Assembly (NCBI GenBank): GCA_021186555.1
Contig: JAJKFL010000002.1
Coordinates: 29,552,001 to 29,616,000, forward strand
Origin: Reticulitermes speratus
Lineage: Eukaryota; Arthropoda; Insecta; Blattodea; Rhinotermitidae
Length of the DNA stretch: 64,000 nucleotides
Direction of reading: 5' to 3'
In this document: piece by piece, positions 1-12,018 of the stretch
Layout of the letters: the number at the start of each line of letters is the position of its first letter
Position numbering within the stretch: position 1 is the stretch's first letter
Made by a program: the position numbers and the translations under genes
Notes under the pieces: model-generated
Databases searched by the model: none
Told to the model about the DNA's origin: nothing
The model's input: only the letters and a program-made list of their open reading frames with translations

Positions 1-540
1 GTTAAGTCGGTGGCGGGCTGTTAACTGTTGTGCTCTCACGCCTCGCTGCGAGGTCCTTATCTGACGTATTGCGGGCTGCCAGGCTCTGCTCAGTATGTAA
101 CCGCCATCCCTGTTGATGTTGTCCGGATGTAATTTTATTTCAATAGCTTCCTTTATTATGCGGTCCATGTATCCCTTTGTCCTGGCTAGTCTGCAGGTGT
201 TAATGAATTCTACCCTGTGGCCTGTTTCCAGGGCATGTTGAGCAACTGCTGATTTATCTGGTTGCCCCAGTCTAAGGTGTCGCATGTGCTCTTTTCGTCT
301 GATCTCGATCGTTCTATTTGTCTGGCCAATATACGTCTTACCGCATTCACATGGGATGCCGTATACGCCGGGTATTTTTAATCCAGGGTCATCCTTCACT
401 GGTCTGAGCATGTGGCAGGTTTTCTTTGCTGGGACGTGTATGGATCTGATGTCGTACTTGGCTTGACAATAGAAGACAATGTGGTTACCTTGTCCCCGTC
501 TCATTACTTTCACGGTTATGGATTTGGACCATGAGGTAAG
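1..540 (-). CDS. Penelope-like retroelement, C-terminal GIY-YIG endonuclease (partial, runs off left edge)
   Basis: Read on the minus strand from 540 down to base 1, the frame is open for 180 codons with no stop; a TGA (complement of 541-543) lies just upstream. It encodes a GIY-YIG nuclease: PGVYGIPCECGKTYIGQT carries the GVY and YIG halves with the Cys-x-Cys typical of Penelope endonucleases. It is followed by an Arg-Glu-His stretch (RRKEH), an AQHALETGH block and IKEAIEIKLHP holding the late catalytic Glu. In Penelope-like elements this domain follows the reverse transcriptase and makes the target nick. The RT part is absent, so the copy is 5'-truncated near 540. The frame has no break over 540 bases, which suggests a young insertion. 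No start codon is expected, as this is the middle of a polyprotein. Confidence 0.85.
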
Positions 541-543
541 TCA

Positions 544-715
544 CGGCGGAGAATCGGGTTCAATCCCACGCCAGTCTATGTGGGATTTGTTGTAGACAAG
601 TTTTTCCCGAGTACTTCGGTTTTCCCTTCTCAGCATCATTCTACCGATGCTTCATACTCATTCATCAATCTAGCATTGACGCTATATAATGTCAGCAATT
701 GAGAGGGTCGTTAAA
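544..715. repeat. Probable SINE-like repeat fragment
   Basis: Just past the Penelope boundary is a stretch with a B-box-like core (GGGTTCAATCCC at about 558) and then a GTTTTTCCCGAG / GGTTTTCCC block of the kind I recognise from dispersed arthropod repeats. No target-site duplication was found and there is no second copy in the window, so family and ends are uncertain. Confidence 0.35.
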
Positions 716-799
716 TAACACGCTAAAATTCATGTGATCAGCCATAGGAGGTTCACCTTGAACCAGAGGCCGTATAATACTGTAATTGAGTATGACCGT

Positions 800-955
800 C
801 TTTTGGTATGCGACAACGTGTAGTTTCGTACATATGTACCGACGTTTCAGAAGTACCTGCTGCCTCCACCATGAGGGTAGGCGATGGAGGCAGTCGATTC
901 CTCTGAAACGTCGATATACTTCATCTACCAGACTTCACGGCGTCACATTCCAGAA
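800..955. repeat. Fold-back repeat, GGAGGCAG hairpin family, copy 1
   Basis: The core arms are 840-868 (CGACGTTTCAGAAGTACC then TGCTGCCTCCA) and 885-913 (TGGAGGCAG then CTCTGAAACGTCG). They are close reverse complements with a 16-base loop. Weaker pairing continues outward to about 800 and 955. The same core recurs at 40.4, 40.8, 41.0, 41.2, 42.8, 44.7 and 50.3 kb. Confidence 0.7.
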
Positions 956-1504
956 CAAAATTGCCTTCATACAGCGGTGAGAACGTCCACTGTCACGTAA
1001 CATGCTTCATCATTTCACAAATAATTTATCAAATCTGAAATCAAGTCGCGTTAAAGTTATTTAAAACATCTTCGGCGGTATCGATAATGTTACGTTACGA
1101 AACAACTGATTTCTTAATTAATACATATTGATATTCTGCGTAGATTCTGTACGTTATTTCGAAGCAAAACTGGTGATAATATCCTTTCATAAGTTACTGG
1201 AATCACAAAAGTGTATACAAATTGTGGGCAAGACATTGCTTCTCATATGCAGCATGACGACAACCTCCGCAGTTATCAGCAACGCCATTACTCTCGTGAC
1301 CTAGATTTCCTTTTCAAGGTCTGGAATTTAATTTCTCTCGTCTCTTTGACGTTGTACTTTGTCCCCACTTAAAAATAACCAAGATAATACACCCCAACAA
1401 CGTCAACATTCATACTGGTCATCAACAAAAATAAGATTCCGCCATGACAAAATAATATCCTATCTAACAGGACACAAAAAGTCGAAATGAAATCATCTAC
1501 GAAT
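956..1504. other. Unassigned AT-rich spacer
   Basis: No coding signal, RNA gene or repeat structure was recognised here. Confidence 0.5.
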
Positions 1505-2650
1505 GCTCAGAAGTTTCCGAAAACTGGGAAACAATAACACATGGTGTAATCCAAGCACGAATTCTAGGGCACTTCTCATTAAGTACATGAATGACCTTCA
1601 TCCTTATCAGAACCAATATTATTCGCTGATGACACTAGTGTCACAGCTTCGAGTCATGTGTTTATTATTGCTCCTGAGTGTCAAACACAGTCTGTCTCAT
1701 ATGAGTGAATGGTTTACTGCCAATAAGTTGGCCCTATATCTAGACGGAATGAGCATAATAAAATTCATAACGAATATTTCAACACAATATCAATTAAGTA
1801 TTTACTATAATAAAACTATGTAGAAGACTGTAAATACAAAATTCCTTGGTTTACAAATTGATAACCAACCACATTAAATGGAAGAATCATGTTGATCAAA
1901 CAATTCCAAATTTTTGTAGAACATGTTATGTATTTAGGTATATGTTTAACAGCAGCAACACTGAAACTGAAAAAGTTATTTAGCCTATTTTCACTCTGTA
2001 CTGAAATATGGAATATCTTGGGGGAGGGATTCGTCTTACACTAAAAAAGACGTTCACTCTCACAAAGAAAACTGTTTGAATTATGGTAGATGAAAAATGC
2101 AGAAATCCATGCAGAGGCCTGTCTAAGAGTTTACAGATTTGACCCATTCCATGTGAATACATACTTTCATTAATGAACTTCATTGTAAATAACCAAGAAA
2201 ATTTTCAAACAAATTCAGTTGTACAAAGCATTAACACAAGGAATAAACACCATCTTAATAGACCAACTGCCAACCTCTTACGTTTTCAGAAAAGGACATA
2301 CTATGCTGGTATCAGAATATTCAACACTTTACAATGAAAAACTCACAAGTCTGAAGAATGGAAACGTTCAATTTAAATCAGCATTAGCACGATTCTTAAA
2401 TACACACGCCTTTCATTCAGTTGAGGAATTTCTAATGGCCAGAAATGACTCATGACCAAATTATCAGCTGTATACAATGAATTCTGTATAACATTTAAAT
2501 ACTGAGTGCGAAATACTGATAATACTTCATATTGGATATTTTGTATTGTTGTGTTTATATGTATTTGTATAAATTACTCTACATCATATTGTCACTTTGA
2601 CTAAATTATGGATCTATGGAATAAATGAATGATGCATGAATGAGTGAATG
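1505..2650 (+). mobile_element. Decayed jockey/CR1-like LINE fragment (RT C-terminus and 3' end)
   Basis: The bases at about 1622-1642 still spell FADDTSV, the catalytic RT motif, in one frame. Adjacent frames give MSEWFTANKLALYLD (about 1700) and FLGLQID (about 1845), which match the better copy on the minus strand at 58.6-59.3 kb. The piece at 2219-2455 resembles the family's 3' coding end (FLNTHAFHSVEEFL, then TGA). The non-coding end is TTATGGATCTATGGAATAAATG with an ATGA-rich tail near 2640. Frameshifts and deletions make it non-functional. Confidence 0.75.
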
Positions 2651-3974
2651 AACGGTACGTACCTAGGTAGCACGTATGTATGGATGTATGCGGAAGTACC
2701 CACTGAATGTTTTTCGAAGTCAAGTGTTCACGTGCTCACTCTGGGATGCTTTCGTCAATAGGTCAGTATAAAATTATGGAATGGGCGTGCTGTGTATTTA
2801 AAATGTTTGTTTAGCTTCTCTTGAATGTATTGATGTAAAAGGAAAGTTGTATGGTAACACTGAAAAACCTTTTGACCACTGACGGCAAATTACCACGAAA
2901 CATTAAATACCAACTGGGATTTTCTTCCCGTATTTTGTTGGCAGTCCACGATTTTTGCAGAAATATGAGAATTACGCATGTGTCGTATAACAGCGATAAT
3001 GGTGAATTGCGAATTAAACTTCAGACGTACTTTGTTGGAATGCAATACAATCAGGCAAATCCATTACACGGATTTTCCTTCAAATACCAACTTCAAACCT
3101 TCCCTCAAAAATACACTTTCTAACGTTTTCACAAACCTTATATTTCTTCCTACGTAATTCACCACAAAGTGGAAACTTTGAAATTACATACGACAGTTAT
3201 TATCCTTCACCGGATGTACCCCACGGGTATCACGAATATAACGGAGAGATCATAGCGCTCACTCAAAAAACACAGTTCAATTTTTTCTATTTTCTATTTT
3301 TGGATTATTTACACGTGTCCTACGTTCCTTGCTTGCTTCCCACGCCATTAAATGACCTCTGTCACAGATACGACGGCCGATTTTACGATCATGTCAAGTG
3401 ATGCAATTACTTGCGTACCTGTACAATTAGAACTCATGTCCTGCAATGTAAACTGTTTACATCCAAGTTTGTGAACACGAAAGATGCCTACTTACACAGC
3501 CGTTCAGAGCGAAATATTTCTGTGCCAAGGTGACCGTTCTGAAAAAATTCAATAATCAGTCGACGAGTTTACAATACTTTAAAACATCTATCATGGGCTT
3601 CCAAACTGCACTGACCTCGTTACTGCAAAATTGGCTAGATAATCTGTGGAATTGGCAAACATGCATTTCGTGCTAGCAGGAGCCAACGTATGCTGTTATC
3701 CTATTATTCTGCTATCTGTCGGAAGAGGTGTGTACTACAATGATGGCCGGTAGCCGCCACTACCAGCAACGGCACCCAGTCGGTGAAAAGGATATCTACT
3801 ATACAACTCTGACGATTTTTTCTACCTCAGTATTGTGCTAATCATACTTCCGAAACTCTGGTACTGGAACTTACTGTTTTTCACCATATCACATCGTTCA
3901 AATCAAACAGAAGATGAAAGTTCCTCAGTGACACAGGAGCAAAAATTTGTCTCTTGTGCAAAATGTCCAGCTAG
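2651..3974. other. Unassigned intergenic stretch
   Basis: A 90-codon open frame at 2851-3123 (+) resembles no family I know and has no splice or promoter context that I can defend. Otherwise nothing is recognised. Confidence 0.5.
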
Positions 3975-4170
3975 GTTCCGGGACACCCAGCTTCCTATTC
4001 AATGGGTAATGGATGGTTCTTTCCTGGGGGTGAAGCGGCCAGGGTGTGAAGCTGACCACTCAGCTCCATCTAGTGTCGAGATTAAGAATGAGTGGAGCTA
4101 CACTTCCACTTGGTCCATTGCCTTCATGGAATGTGTACGAACAACTCCACCTTTACCTTTATCTTTACCC
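3975..4170 (+). mobile_element. SINE family 1 copy, head-truncated
   Basis: It matches the body of the intact SINE at 8,663-8,951: CACCCAGCTTCCTATTCAATGGGT, the GGGGGTGAAGCGGCC block, a CCATCTAGTG block and a GCCTTCATGG block, ending in a TTTACC-type tail (CCTTTACCTTTATCTTTACC). It lacks the tRNA-like head. A (GAA)n run at 4,250-4,266 follows after about 80 bases. Confidence 0.8.
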
Positions 4171-5537
4171 TGATTATTGTTTCTTCAAAAAATATGAATA
4201 CTTCATCTAATCAGTAAGAAAATTCTTACTGTAAGTTCTAAGTTGAACAAAGAAGAAGAAGAAGAAAAACTAAAGAAATAAAACTAAAATCGAATAACAA
4301 TTTACTCACTTGCCAGTATTCCAGAAACCTGATTCAAAGAATCTTTCAAAGGAGTTGAACAAACACAGTTATCCTAAGGCAGTTAAAATAATCTGTTCTG
4401 CTTTTGTTATTGCGCCTCTAGTTTGCGAGCCCAGATGCTGTATGACACACAATACTTTCATCCAAGCACTATATCACATCACCTATTTGATAATGACAGA
4501 TTGCAGGCATACGTACCTTGTCTCAACAGCATAATAATGCTTTCTCATGTAGAAGGTTTGCATAATTTCCAGAATAACACCTAGGAATATTTTAGCAGTG
4601 AATTGGCCTTAGATAGCTAAAACAAAACTTCTGAACACAAGAATTAAAACTCACTTTAAACCAACCTGTACTGTCCTGAAATTCCCGCCTTCAAATGGCC
4701 ACATCGAAAGAGCGAAACGAGACAACACCGCCATAACCGTAAACGTCACAGATCGTACATATAGGTGAAAGTGAAGAAGCACGAATTGAACGGCGTGGCG
4801 CAATTCTGACCTTGGAATATGCCCTGAGTGGGCTCATAACTGCCCAGTGACATTTATTATGGAACGTATAAATGAGTTTCATGAAGTTGCTGCAGTAAAA
4901 TATCGACTCCCCTCCCCTTCAAGGGCAAAGATGCCGCTGTTAAACATAAAATACTCAACCAACAAATGCACTCTTATTATTATTATATTTTTAGATATTA
5001 TATATTATAATCCCTGTAAACCAGCTCAGCATGTTTCGATCCCTTCCTGGGATCATCATCAGGGACACTTACGTACATTTCATTAATCCATTACACAGCC
5101 ATAGTAACAGCTGATTGATATGAAAGAAGTACTTTACACTTAGCGTGGCCAAAATATGGTCAATTGTCATTTACATAAATTAAATCACAATTGATGAGAG
5201 TATAAATTACATAAACTAAAACCAACAATATAAGTAGATTTAAGACTATAAAATGTATAAGAGATGGTTAAAATTGTAGGCGTGTGCATTTGTTGGTTGA
5301 GTATTTTGTTTGATTGATGACAGTGCACGGTATGAAAAATATAAAATGTCGCCGCTATCAGCACACCTTAACCTATGTGCCAGCAGGTATACAACAATCT
5401 TGATATTCTGTGTATTATTATGCCCATTAATTGGTTTGTATGTTACTGTACTCACCCACTAGTAAAATGACCAGCAGGGTTCGATTTACCACTAGGGGTG
5501 ACGTAAAACTTCCTCCTCACAACACCTATTCATAATG
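4171..5537. other. Unassigned; short simple repeats only
   Basis: Apart from the (GAA)n at 4250-4266 and a GATCCCTTCCTGGGATC imperfect palindrome at about 5038, nothing is supportable. The open frames here are short and lack conserved motifs. Confidence 0.45.
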
Positions 5538-5600
5538 GCTCTGGGGCCCATGCAGCCTTCTATCCATTGGGTACCAGGTGTTCTTTTTCCTGGAAAAGGT
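5538..5600 (+). mobile_element. SINE family 1 short fragment
   Basis: GGCTCTGGGGCCCATGCAGCC, then TTCTATCCATTGGGTACC and TTTTTCCTGG, match the middle of the 8.7 kb SINE in the same order. Head and tail are missing. Confidence 0.55.
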
Positions 5601-8600
5601 CCAAACTACTTACCTGTCATTAAATTGGCAATACAGTTAATGAATATACCATTCTATGAATGCTTAGAAACAAGGTTACATTGAGCAGCCAAAAAGCTTG
5701 CTCAAACTTGCAAGTTCATCTATTTTGTAATGTATGAAACCTGTGATTAAAAATAATGATGCTAATATGTGTGTCTCAAATTCATACTCTTGCTCGTACA
5801 GCAAAGTAAAATGTTTGATCTACAGGACACCAGAGCTTCATCAACTACACTCTCATTATTAAGACAATTTTACAAGTTAGTTCTTGATAAGATACTGTTA
5901 ACTCCAAATAAACAGAAGCCATCATACAGTGTCACAGAAACAGGAAAAATAGTTTTTATGCACTTATTTGTCTTGATATGTTTATGTATTTATGTATTTT
6001 GCTTACATGTGATGTTATGGACAATGAGCTTTCTTCAAATACAAGTTTCAGACAATTGCTAAAGGCTGTATTCTTCATAAACTCACAGATTATCTACATC
6101 ACCCTGTGTAATTCAGATACTAGTCGTATGTGCCACGCCTTTGCTAAGATCTGTGTTGTTACACAATTAAGCTACGTATTCTTCTTAAAAGATTATGTAG
6201 TCCAAGTGAATGCTGGAGTAACCAGCATCAAATTATCAGTTTCAAAACTTTACTTGCTGTGAGTATAAATATCGAATAGTTTAAAATGTTGCTGTTATTG
6301 ATTTATAAATCTGGTTATAACAAATTCTCAAAATAAAAATGTAGGAGTGGGGATGCATTAGCATATATTAATGCCAAGGCGAATTTAAATTGTGAGAGTT
6401 CGGTCTGCATAATTTTAAGTGTTAAGAACAGCACTACAATGAGAAAGGGAATGGTTCACTTATGATGCTCATAAATATCATTTTGAATCTTCAAGAAATT
6501 AGTTACAATATCAGTGCATGGCCATAGGAAAAAATGAGAGATTAAATATGATGACAACAACGATCACTGTTTTCAGCTGCTAATATTATTTTACTTTTGA
6601 AGGCAAAAATAAAGTTAGACTTATCAGAGTTTTGTAACTAAGACAGCAATTCAGACAAATTATTACTTCACTTCCATCAAACATTCCATATCAAAAGCTG
6701 ATTGGATCAGCAACAAGAAGTTCATCATCAAGATACAATCTAACAGAAAACACCTAATTCAGAAAAATTACAATATTAACAGCAAAGCCTAGAAGTAACT
6801 TACATTGACTTCATAAAAATATTTATTAACTATTTCACAGACAGCTATCAAAATAATTTATCCATGAAAATAGCCACTAGGAAAACTTGTAAATCAGTCT
6901 ACTGAACTCTACAGGCAATATGAGTGAAGTTCGTTATTTTACATAGAGTATATGTGTGTAGAAACCAATTCAGAACTTGGAGAAATGCCTGTCATCCTCA
7001 GCTGCATGTTCTTTCAGTGATGTATGTTACTCACTGATGGTGAAGGAAGAGGTGGAGAGCGCATAAGTTAACAATATTTTTCTGGTAAGGTGAAATTAAT
7101 GGACAAAGATAGATAGTCAACAAAGGATATAATATACTTGGATGTCACTAGGAAATAGGAGGTGAGGATACCCATGCAAACGATGGAAAGAAGGAATTCT
7201 ACAAGAATGAACAGTGGAGGACTGGAACCAAATAATGTTCAAGACTAGCAGAAGTGGTGTTTGAAGATAGCAGGAGATTGTACAGTTGTACAAAGCCAGC
7301 TATAGTCATTAAACTTTATTTAGTGTGATATAATGAGGTTTCACATTGCATTACAAGGTGTAACAAGACCGAATTACAGAATTATGTTCGTGACATGGTA
7401 ACTTTGATGTACTAGTGATTTTCTGATGATGTAGCACATAAATTTAATAATACAGTACAGTTTAAATCATCCAACCTTCACCATTCTGCTTGAAATGCAT
7501 AATGCTAATCCTTAACCAACTGCATTACATATAATTTACTCACAGAACTATGTGTTATTTGGAAGACTTTCGCTCACACTCTTACGGAATTGTCATATAT
7601 GAATAGTTACTGAGGAGTGTAATATACAACACTGTTCACATGCCATTCTGTTTGCAACTGTATCATAGACAATGATTACAAATAAATTCACAGATCAAAG
7701 TCTATTGGTCTTGACTGTCTGAACACATCAGTTTCTTTACAAACATTCTGCCAGGCTCAGAATTTACTAATTTAACACGCTTCATATGTTGTACTGTCAC
7801 ATCAGCTGAAATCAAAGTTTCATGTGTTATGTAAATTATCACTTCCAATACTACAACAGCAATTTGAGGTAAGTAACTTTCCCTTAATAATTAATCCTTT
7901 GAAAGCTATAGTATGATTGTGATGGATCCCAGGAGATGGTAATTATCTTAGTGACATGATTATTGCTATGAATCTTCAAGTAAGCTTTCAGTAATGGACT
8001 GATGAATCATACAGTCACTTTGACCTTGCCACTCAAGGTCACTTTTGCCCAGACAACATTAACATACGAGAGGCAGGGGGTGTCATATGATGCAGTCTTT
8101 ATTCTTTACTGATATTCACATTCATTGATCCACAATAGGTCACATTAGAGACCATGGGATACAGAATTGGTCAAAATAATATAAATAAATATATAATATG
8201 CATTAGAAAAACAGAAGTGTTGACTTCAGCTTTGAATAATAATGGTGAAATTAATATGAGATTTGAGGTTCTCATATCAGTGTTGCTGAAGAGTAAAGTC
8301 TTCTGGAATGTTATGCCATGTTCTTTTGGAAACAGTTTTTTATGAGTGCTTGATTCTGAATAAGAAAACACTATGATCCTTCAAAACATCAGTAGCTATT
8401 TACTCGTACCAATCGGCATGGTATAACATCCCACAAGACCTGAATCTGCAATGTGGTTAACAGTTTTCTGAAGTCTGATAGATTACAAACAGCTGTGTGA
8501 CACTGCTTCTGTGCACTGTTCCTCCATCCACACCTGTCTATCCCAGAAACTAATAACTGTAGCCAAATTAATACAACTGAAGGCACTGAACTGGGGTGCT

Positions 8601-8647
8601 AAGGCTCTTTCCTGTAAGTGAGAATGCTAATAACATGGTGAAGCAGT
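5601..8647. other. Unassigned; possible old LINE remnant near 7.1-7.3 kb
   Basis: At 7,140-7,290 (+) broken frames give KRWKEG-like and GLEPNNVQD-like pieces that resemble LINE reverse-transcriptase C-termini. The match is weak. The open frames at 5,769-6,262 have no recognised domain. No other structure was seen. Confidence 0.35.
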
Positions 8648-8662
8648 TTTCTTCTTGCCTAA

Positions 8663-8951
8663 AAGGTAAAGGTAAAGTTCTCCCTAGAATGGGCCATGAA
8701 GGCCCAGAGGGGGAGTAGAGGTATAGCACTACTCTTTCTTTAACTCCAGCACTAGATGAGGGTGGGTGGTCAACTCCACGCCCCGGCCGCTTTACCCCCG
8801 GGAAAGAGACCCAGCACCCATTGTATAGGAGGCTGGGTGGGCCCCAGGGCCAGTCTGAACGGGTGTGGAAAATCTCGCCCCCACCGGGATTCGATCCCGG
8901 ACCGTCCAGCCCATAGCGAGTTGCTATACTGACTGAGCTATCCCGGCCCAC
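8663..8951 (-). mobile_element. Full-length tRNA-derived SINE (family 1) with 15-base target-site duplication
   Basis: Read on the minus strand, the head is tRNA-like: an A box (ATAGCTCAGTCAGTATAGC) and a B box (GGATCGAATCCC) at normal spacing, the signature of an internal Pol III promoter. A GC-rich body follows, and the 3' end is an ACCTTT tandem tail (8,663-8,680). The flanks are identical copies of TTTCTTCTTGCCTAA at 8,648-8,662 and 8,952-8,966, so both ends are exact and the insertion is fairly young. The 140-codon minus-strand open frame across it is a by-product of the GC-rich body. Other copies are at 3,975, 5,538, 31,718 and 61,398. Confidence 0.93.
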
Positions 8952-8966
8952 TTTCTTCTTGCCTAA

Positions 8967-9401
8967 CAATAAAAAATGTAAAAGAGGCAAATTTTGTGTT
9001 TCCTATTGTGTGCTACAAACCTTGAAGTAAGAAAGATGTGGTATATAATAAATTAAGCCATTAAAACAAGGGGTAGATTAAAACAATTCTGGAAATGCTT
9101 CGACAGCTGCCTAACAATGTAGGATTTGTGTGAGCCTTAAAGCATGTGTAAAATACACAGAGGAGACAAGGCAGAGATTTATTCACACATGTGCATTCAG
9201 TCAGTTACAGAAAGTGTGGAAGGCACTGCAGTCTGTGTGGTCCAACAACATTCATTTTCAGAACAAATTGCATCAGGATATTGTAATTTGAAGAGTGAAT
9301 ATAACATCTTGTGTATGACTGGATAAGACATTCCCACAAACTTAAAATATCATCAGGGCAGCCCATTGCAATATGACCATGAATCAAGCAGTAATGTAGA
9401 A
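8967..9401. other. Unassigned spacer
   Basis: No gene or repeat was recognised in this stretch. Confidence 0.5.
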
Positions 9402-9740
9402 ATGGTTAGGGCATTTCAAGAAAGAGCCAACAGTCATCAGAGGATGACCCACTAAAGGGAAGACCAGTGACAGTTTGTAATGGGATCATTCTTTATGAAT
9501 GAGATGTCATTCTAGACGACAGCAGAAGAATTAACAAAATTTCTGGCATGGCACACTCCATGCCATTCATCATGATAACCTTGGGAAATGAAACAAGCAG
9601 TTTCATCCTGCAAACATACCAGATCATTGGTTTATTTTGGCTACAGGAGTATGTGACCAAGAATGTTATCACTGTACTTCCACAACTTTCCTACTCTCCA
9701 AATCTAGCCCTGCTGATTAAAGTTTCTAAGAATGAAAGCT
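9402..9740 (+). pseudogene. Highly decayed mariner-family transposase
   Basis: Scattered frames keep mariner landmarks in order: EDDPLKGRPVT at about 9,440 (the linker after the first helix-turn-helix), an RRI segment at about 9,520 and SYSPNLA at about 9,689, which corresponds to the YSPDLAP motif before the third catalytic Asp. Stops and frameshifts separate them. The middle with the first two Asp residues is missing, and no terminal repeats were identified. Confidence 0.55.
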
Positions 9741-9741
9741 G

Positions 9742-9901
9742 TATATTCACAGTCCGACAAAATGTACAATTCAATCACATTAATTGTGCAATTCCACTGT
9801 CCTACATGTTTCAAACCCAAATTAAGGATTGAAACATGTAGGGCAGTGGAATTGCACAATTAATGTGATTGAATTGTACATTTTGTCGGACTGTGAATAT
9901 A
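9742..9901. repeat. Near-perfect 160-base inverted repeat (hairpin)
   Basis: Arm 9,742-9,814 and arm 9,829-9,901 are reverse complements at 72 of 73 positions (one C/T difference) around a 14-base loop. The outer part of each arm carries CAGTCCGACAAAATGTAC, and a related motif occurs in the hairpins at 55.7 and 56.5 kb. It has no coding content. It may be a fold-back transposon copy, or a locus able to make double-stranded RNA. Confidence 0.9.
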
Positions 9902-11996
9902 AAGTTAAAATGTACGGTATGAATAATATTAAGTTTCTAATGAAACCTGTCTTTAAGCGATGGAGTTTCCAGCCACCAGAAAAGTGAAAATGCTGCACAG
10001 ATGGCATTTAAGGAGGTCACAGGAAATGGCTTGCATGAGTCCCTGTAGCAGTGGTAAGGCCACTGGAACAAATACATGACAGTGAAAGGAAACTACGTAG
10101 AAGACAGTGTGCAGTAAAATCCACCATGATGACAGCCAAGCTCACACGGGCAAATGTTCATAAAGTTTTTGAGTCTAACACATATGAACTTCATTCAATT
10201 AAAGGCAGAGTAAACATGGTAAATCCTGCTGTTCTAACTGAAGAAGAAGCACAAATGAGTTAATAGAAGAACACTCAGTTGATGGGATTAAAATTCTGCA
10301 TGAGAATTCTATACATGGCCTACCAGACTCTGAAATGAAAACAAAGTTGAATGATTTAATTTGAAGTGACTGGCCAGATCTATACAAAACTGGCATTTTA
10401 TTTAGTGGATGAATATATGTCATACTAAATATATGTGGTTTATATGACTATATGAGTGTTATAAATTATGTCTATTTGTTTAAAGTGGTAATGTTATTTA
10501 TTCTATATTACATTGATGCAGTTACGTTAAAGTTGGTTTTGTAAACTGAATTTGACATGTCCAATGTCACATTTTGTGTCTAAATGGATGAATGAATAGA
10601 TGAAATAAAATAAAATGAAATATCCATAACCAGTGCTTTTCTTTTTGTGATGGTATAAAACAGTACGGTATACCAGCATCTGTATTGAAAGTGATGCATT
10701 AGATGAATATTATAAATTCAGAACTAAGGAAAAACACTACATATTTGTTGTTTTTATTCCAACAATATTATCACAATACGAAATAACAATATCAACAATT
10801 CTTTCATTAATTTTAATACAAAGAGAAAAGGCATTTTCAGCTTTACCCACCATCAAGGAGTGAGTACTGGCACTTTTTGCCTGTCAAGGAGTGAGTACCA
10901 GTACATTTTTTCAACAACAAAAAATTGACTGTAATTAATAAATATTCTCCTCACAGTATTAATCACATTTTTGTTATAAATTATGCTCTCGTTAAAAGTG
11001 TTTAAGAAAGTGATTGAGGTTAATAATTCTAAGTAAGTTACAGCTCTTGGGCTATACATATAACAACATTATGACTGCTATTTACAACAACATATCCACA
11101 CACTTTTAACTTGGAAAATATAGAATACTGTGCTTCGCTTGTTACACATTCCAGAAGCAGCAGAAGAGTGTATCTGATGCACACTACAGAATGCAACAAG
11201 TAACAAAGAAACAAGAACACACTGTGTGTGAAGTGTAGAAGTGTTAAATTTAAAAATTAATCGTTTGGTACAAGAATATACACATTGCTGTTACAGCCTC
11301 TGTAAATTTGCTTCAAATTAAGGAATCCTGTTCCTGAGGCATGTAATGTATTAAAATGCAATTTGCATTACACACAAAAATTAAAGTTTAAAAATGTGGC
11401 TTGCACTTTATTGGCAGCATTAACTGGAATCAACTGAAAATATATCACAGGCTTTGAAAATTATCATACTTGATTTAAAAATGAACCTTTATGACTAAAC
11501 CATTTTAATTTCACATACCAATAATTATAATTTAGCCATTTTTATGCCTTTTTTCCAGTTGCATGCCATCCACTCTTTGGAAGATCAGTTTTATCCCTAG
11601 AAGATAGTCATCACTTCTTCTTGTATGTTACCTTAAAGTTATTTAAAGCAAGAACCGTAACAGTACCTTCAAATGAGCCTGATCTATTCCTCATTCCATA
11701 TCACTTATAATACATTATTACAAAATGTATATGTCCCTGATTTATCATGTTACATGAAACTAAATTAACAGATGCGTACAGTTCTTATTTTTACCTACTG
11801 TAGAAGCAAATTATATCATAATGAATGGAAACAAAGGAATAAAAAAATTGAAAAATGTGTAACATCTGATGTCAAACACATGCACAAAAGATTACAGAAC
11901 ACAACGATGCATTATTATGGAAGGGTACATTGTGACTCCGAATCACTCATCCCTTTAAAAATGTAATCTCTCTGCCAAATATTTTTCTCAAGAATA
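9902..11996. other. Unassigned; possible LINE 3' tail near 10.6 kb
   Basis: At 10,570-10,620 the GATGAATGAATAGATGAAATAAAAT run resembles a non-LTR 3' tail, but no coding part was recognised upstream. The open frame at 10,051-10,263 has no known motif. The rest is AT-rich without visible structure. Confidence 0.4.
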
Positions 11997-12018
11997 ATAA
12001 GACCAAAAAGTCCGCCTT

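Noticed and set aside
5030-5070. GATCCCTTCCTGGGATC palindrome as a regulatory site
   Set aside because: It is a single short occurrence with no gene context; more likely part of an old repeat.
5769-6262. Overlapping plus-strand frames starting VQQSKMFDLQDTRASS
   Set aside because: They look somewhat protein-like at the start but turn into low-information hydrophobic sequence; no family was recognised.
8880-8951. Possible tRNA gene on the minus strand
   Set aside because: A and B boxes are present, but no full cloverleaf or acceptor-stem pairing was seen, and it forms the head of a SINE flanked by target duplications.
8568-8990. 140-codon minus-strand open frame rich in Gly/Pro
   Set aside because: It coincides with the GC-rich body of a tRNA-derived SINE with exact target duplications; the frame is a by-product.
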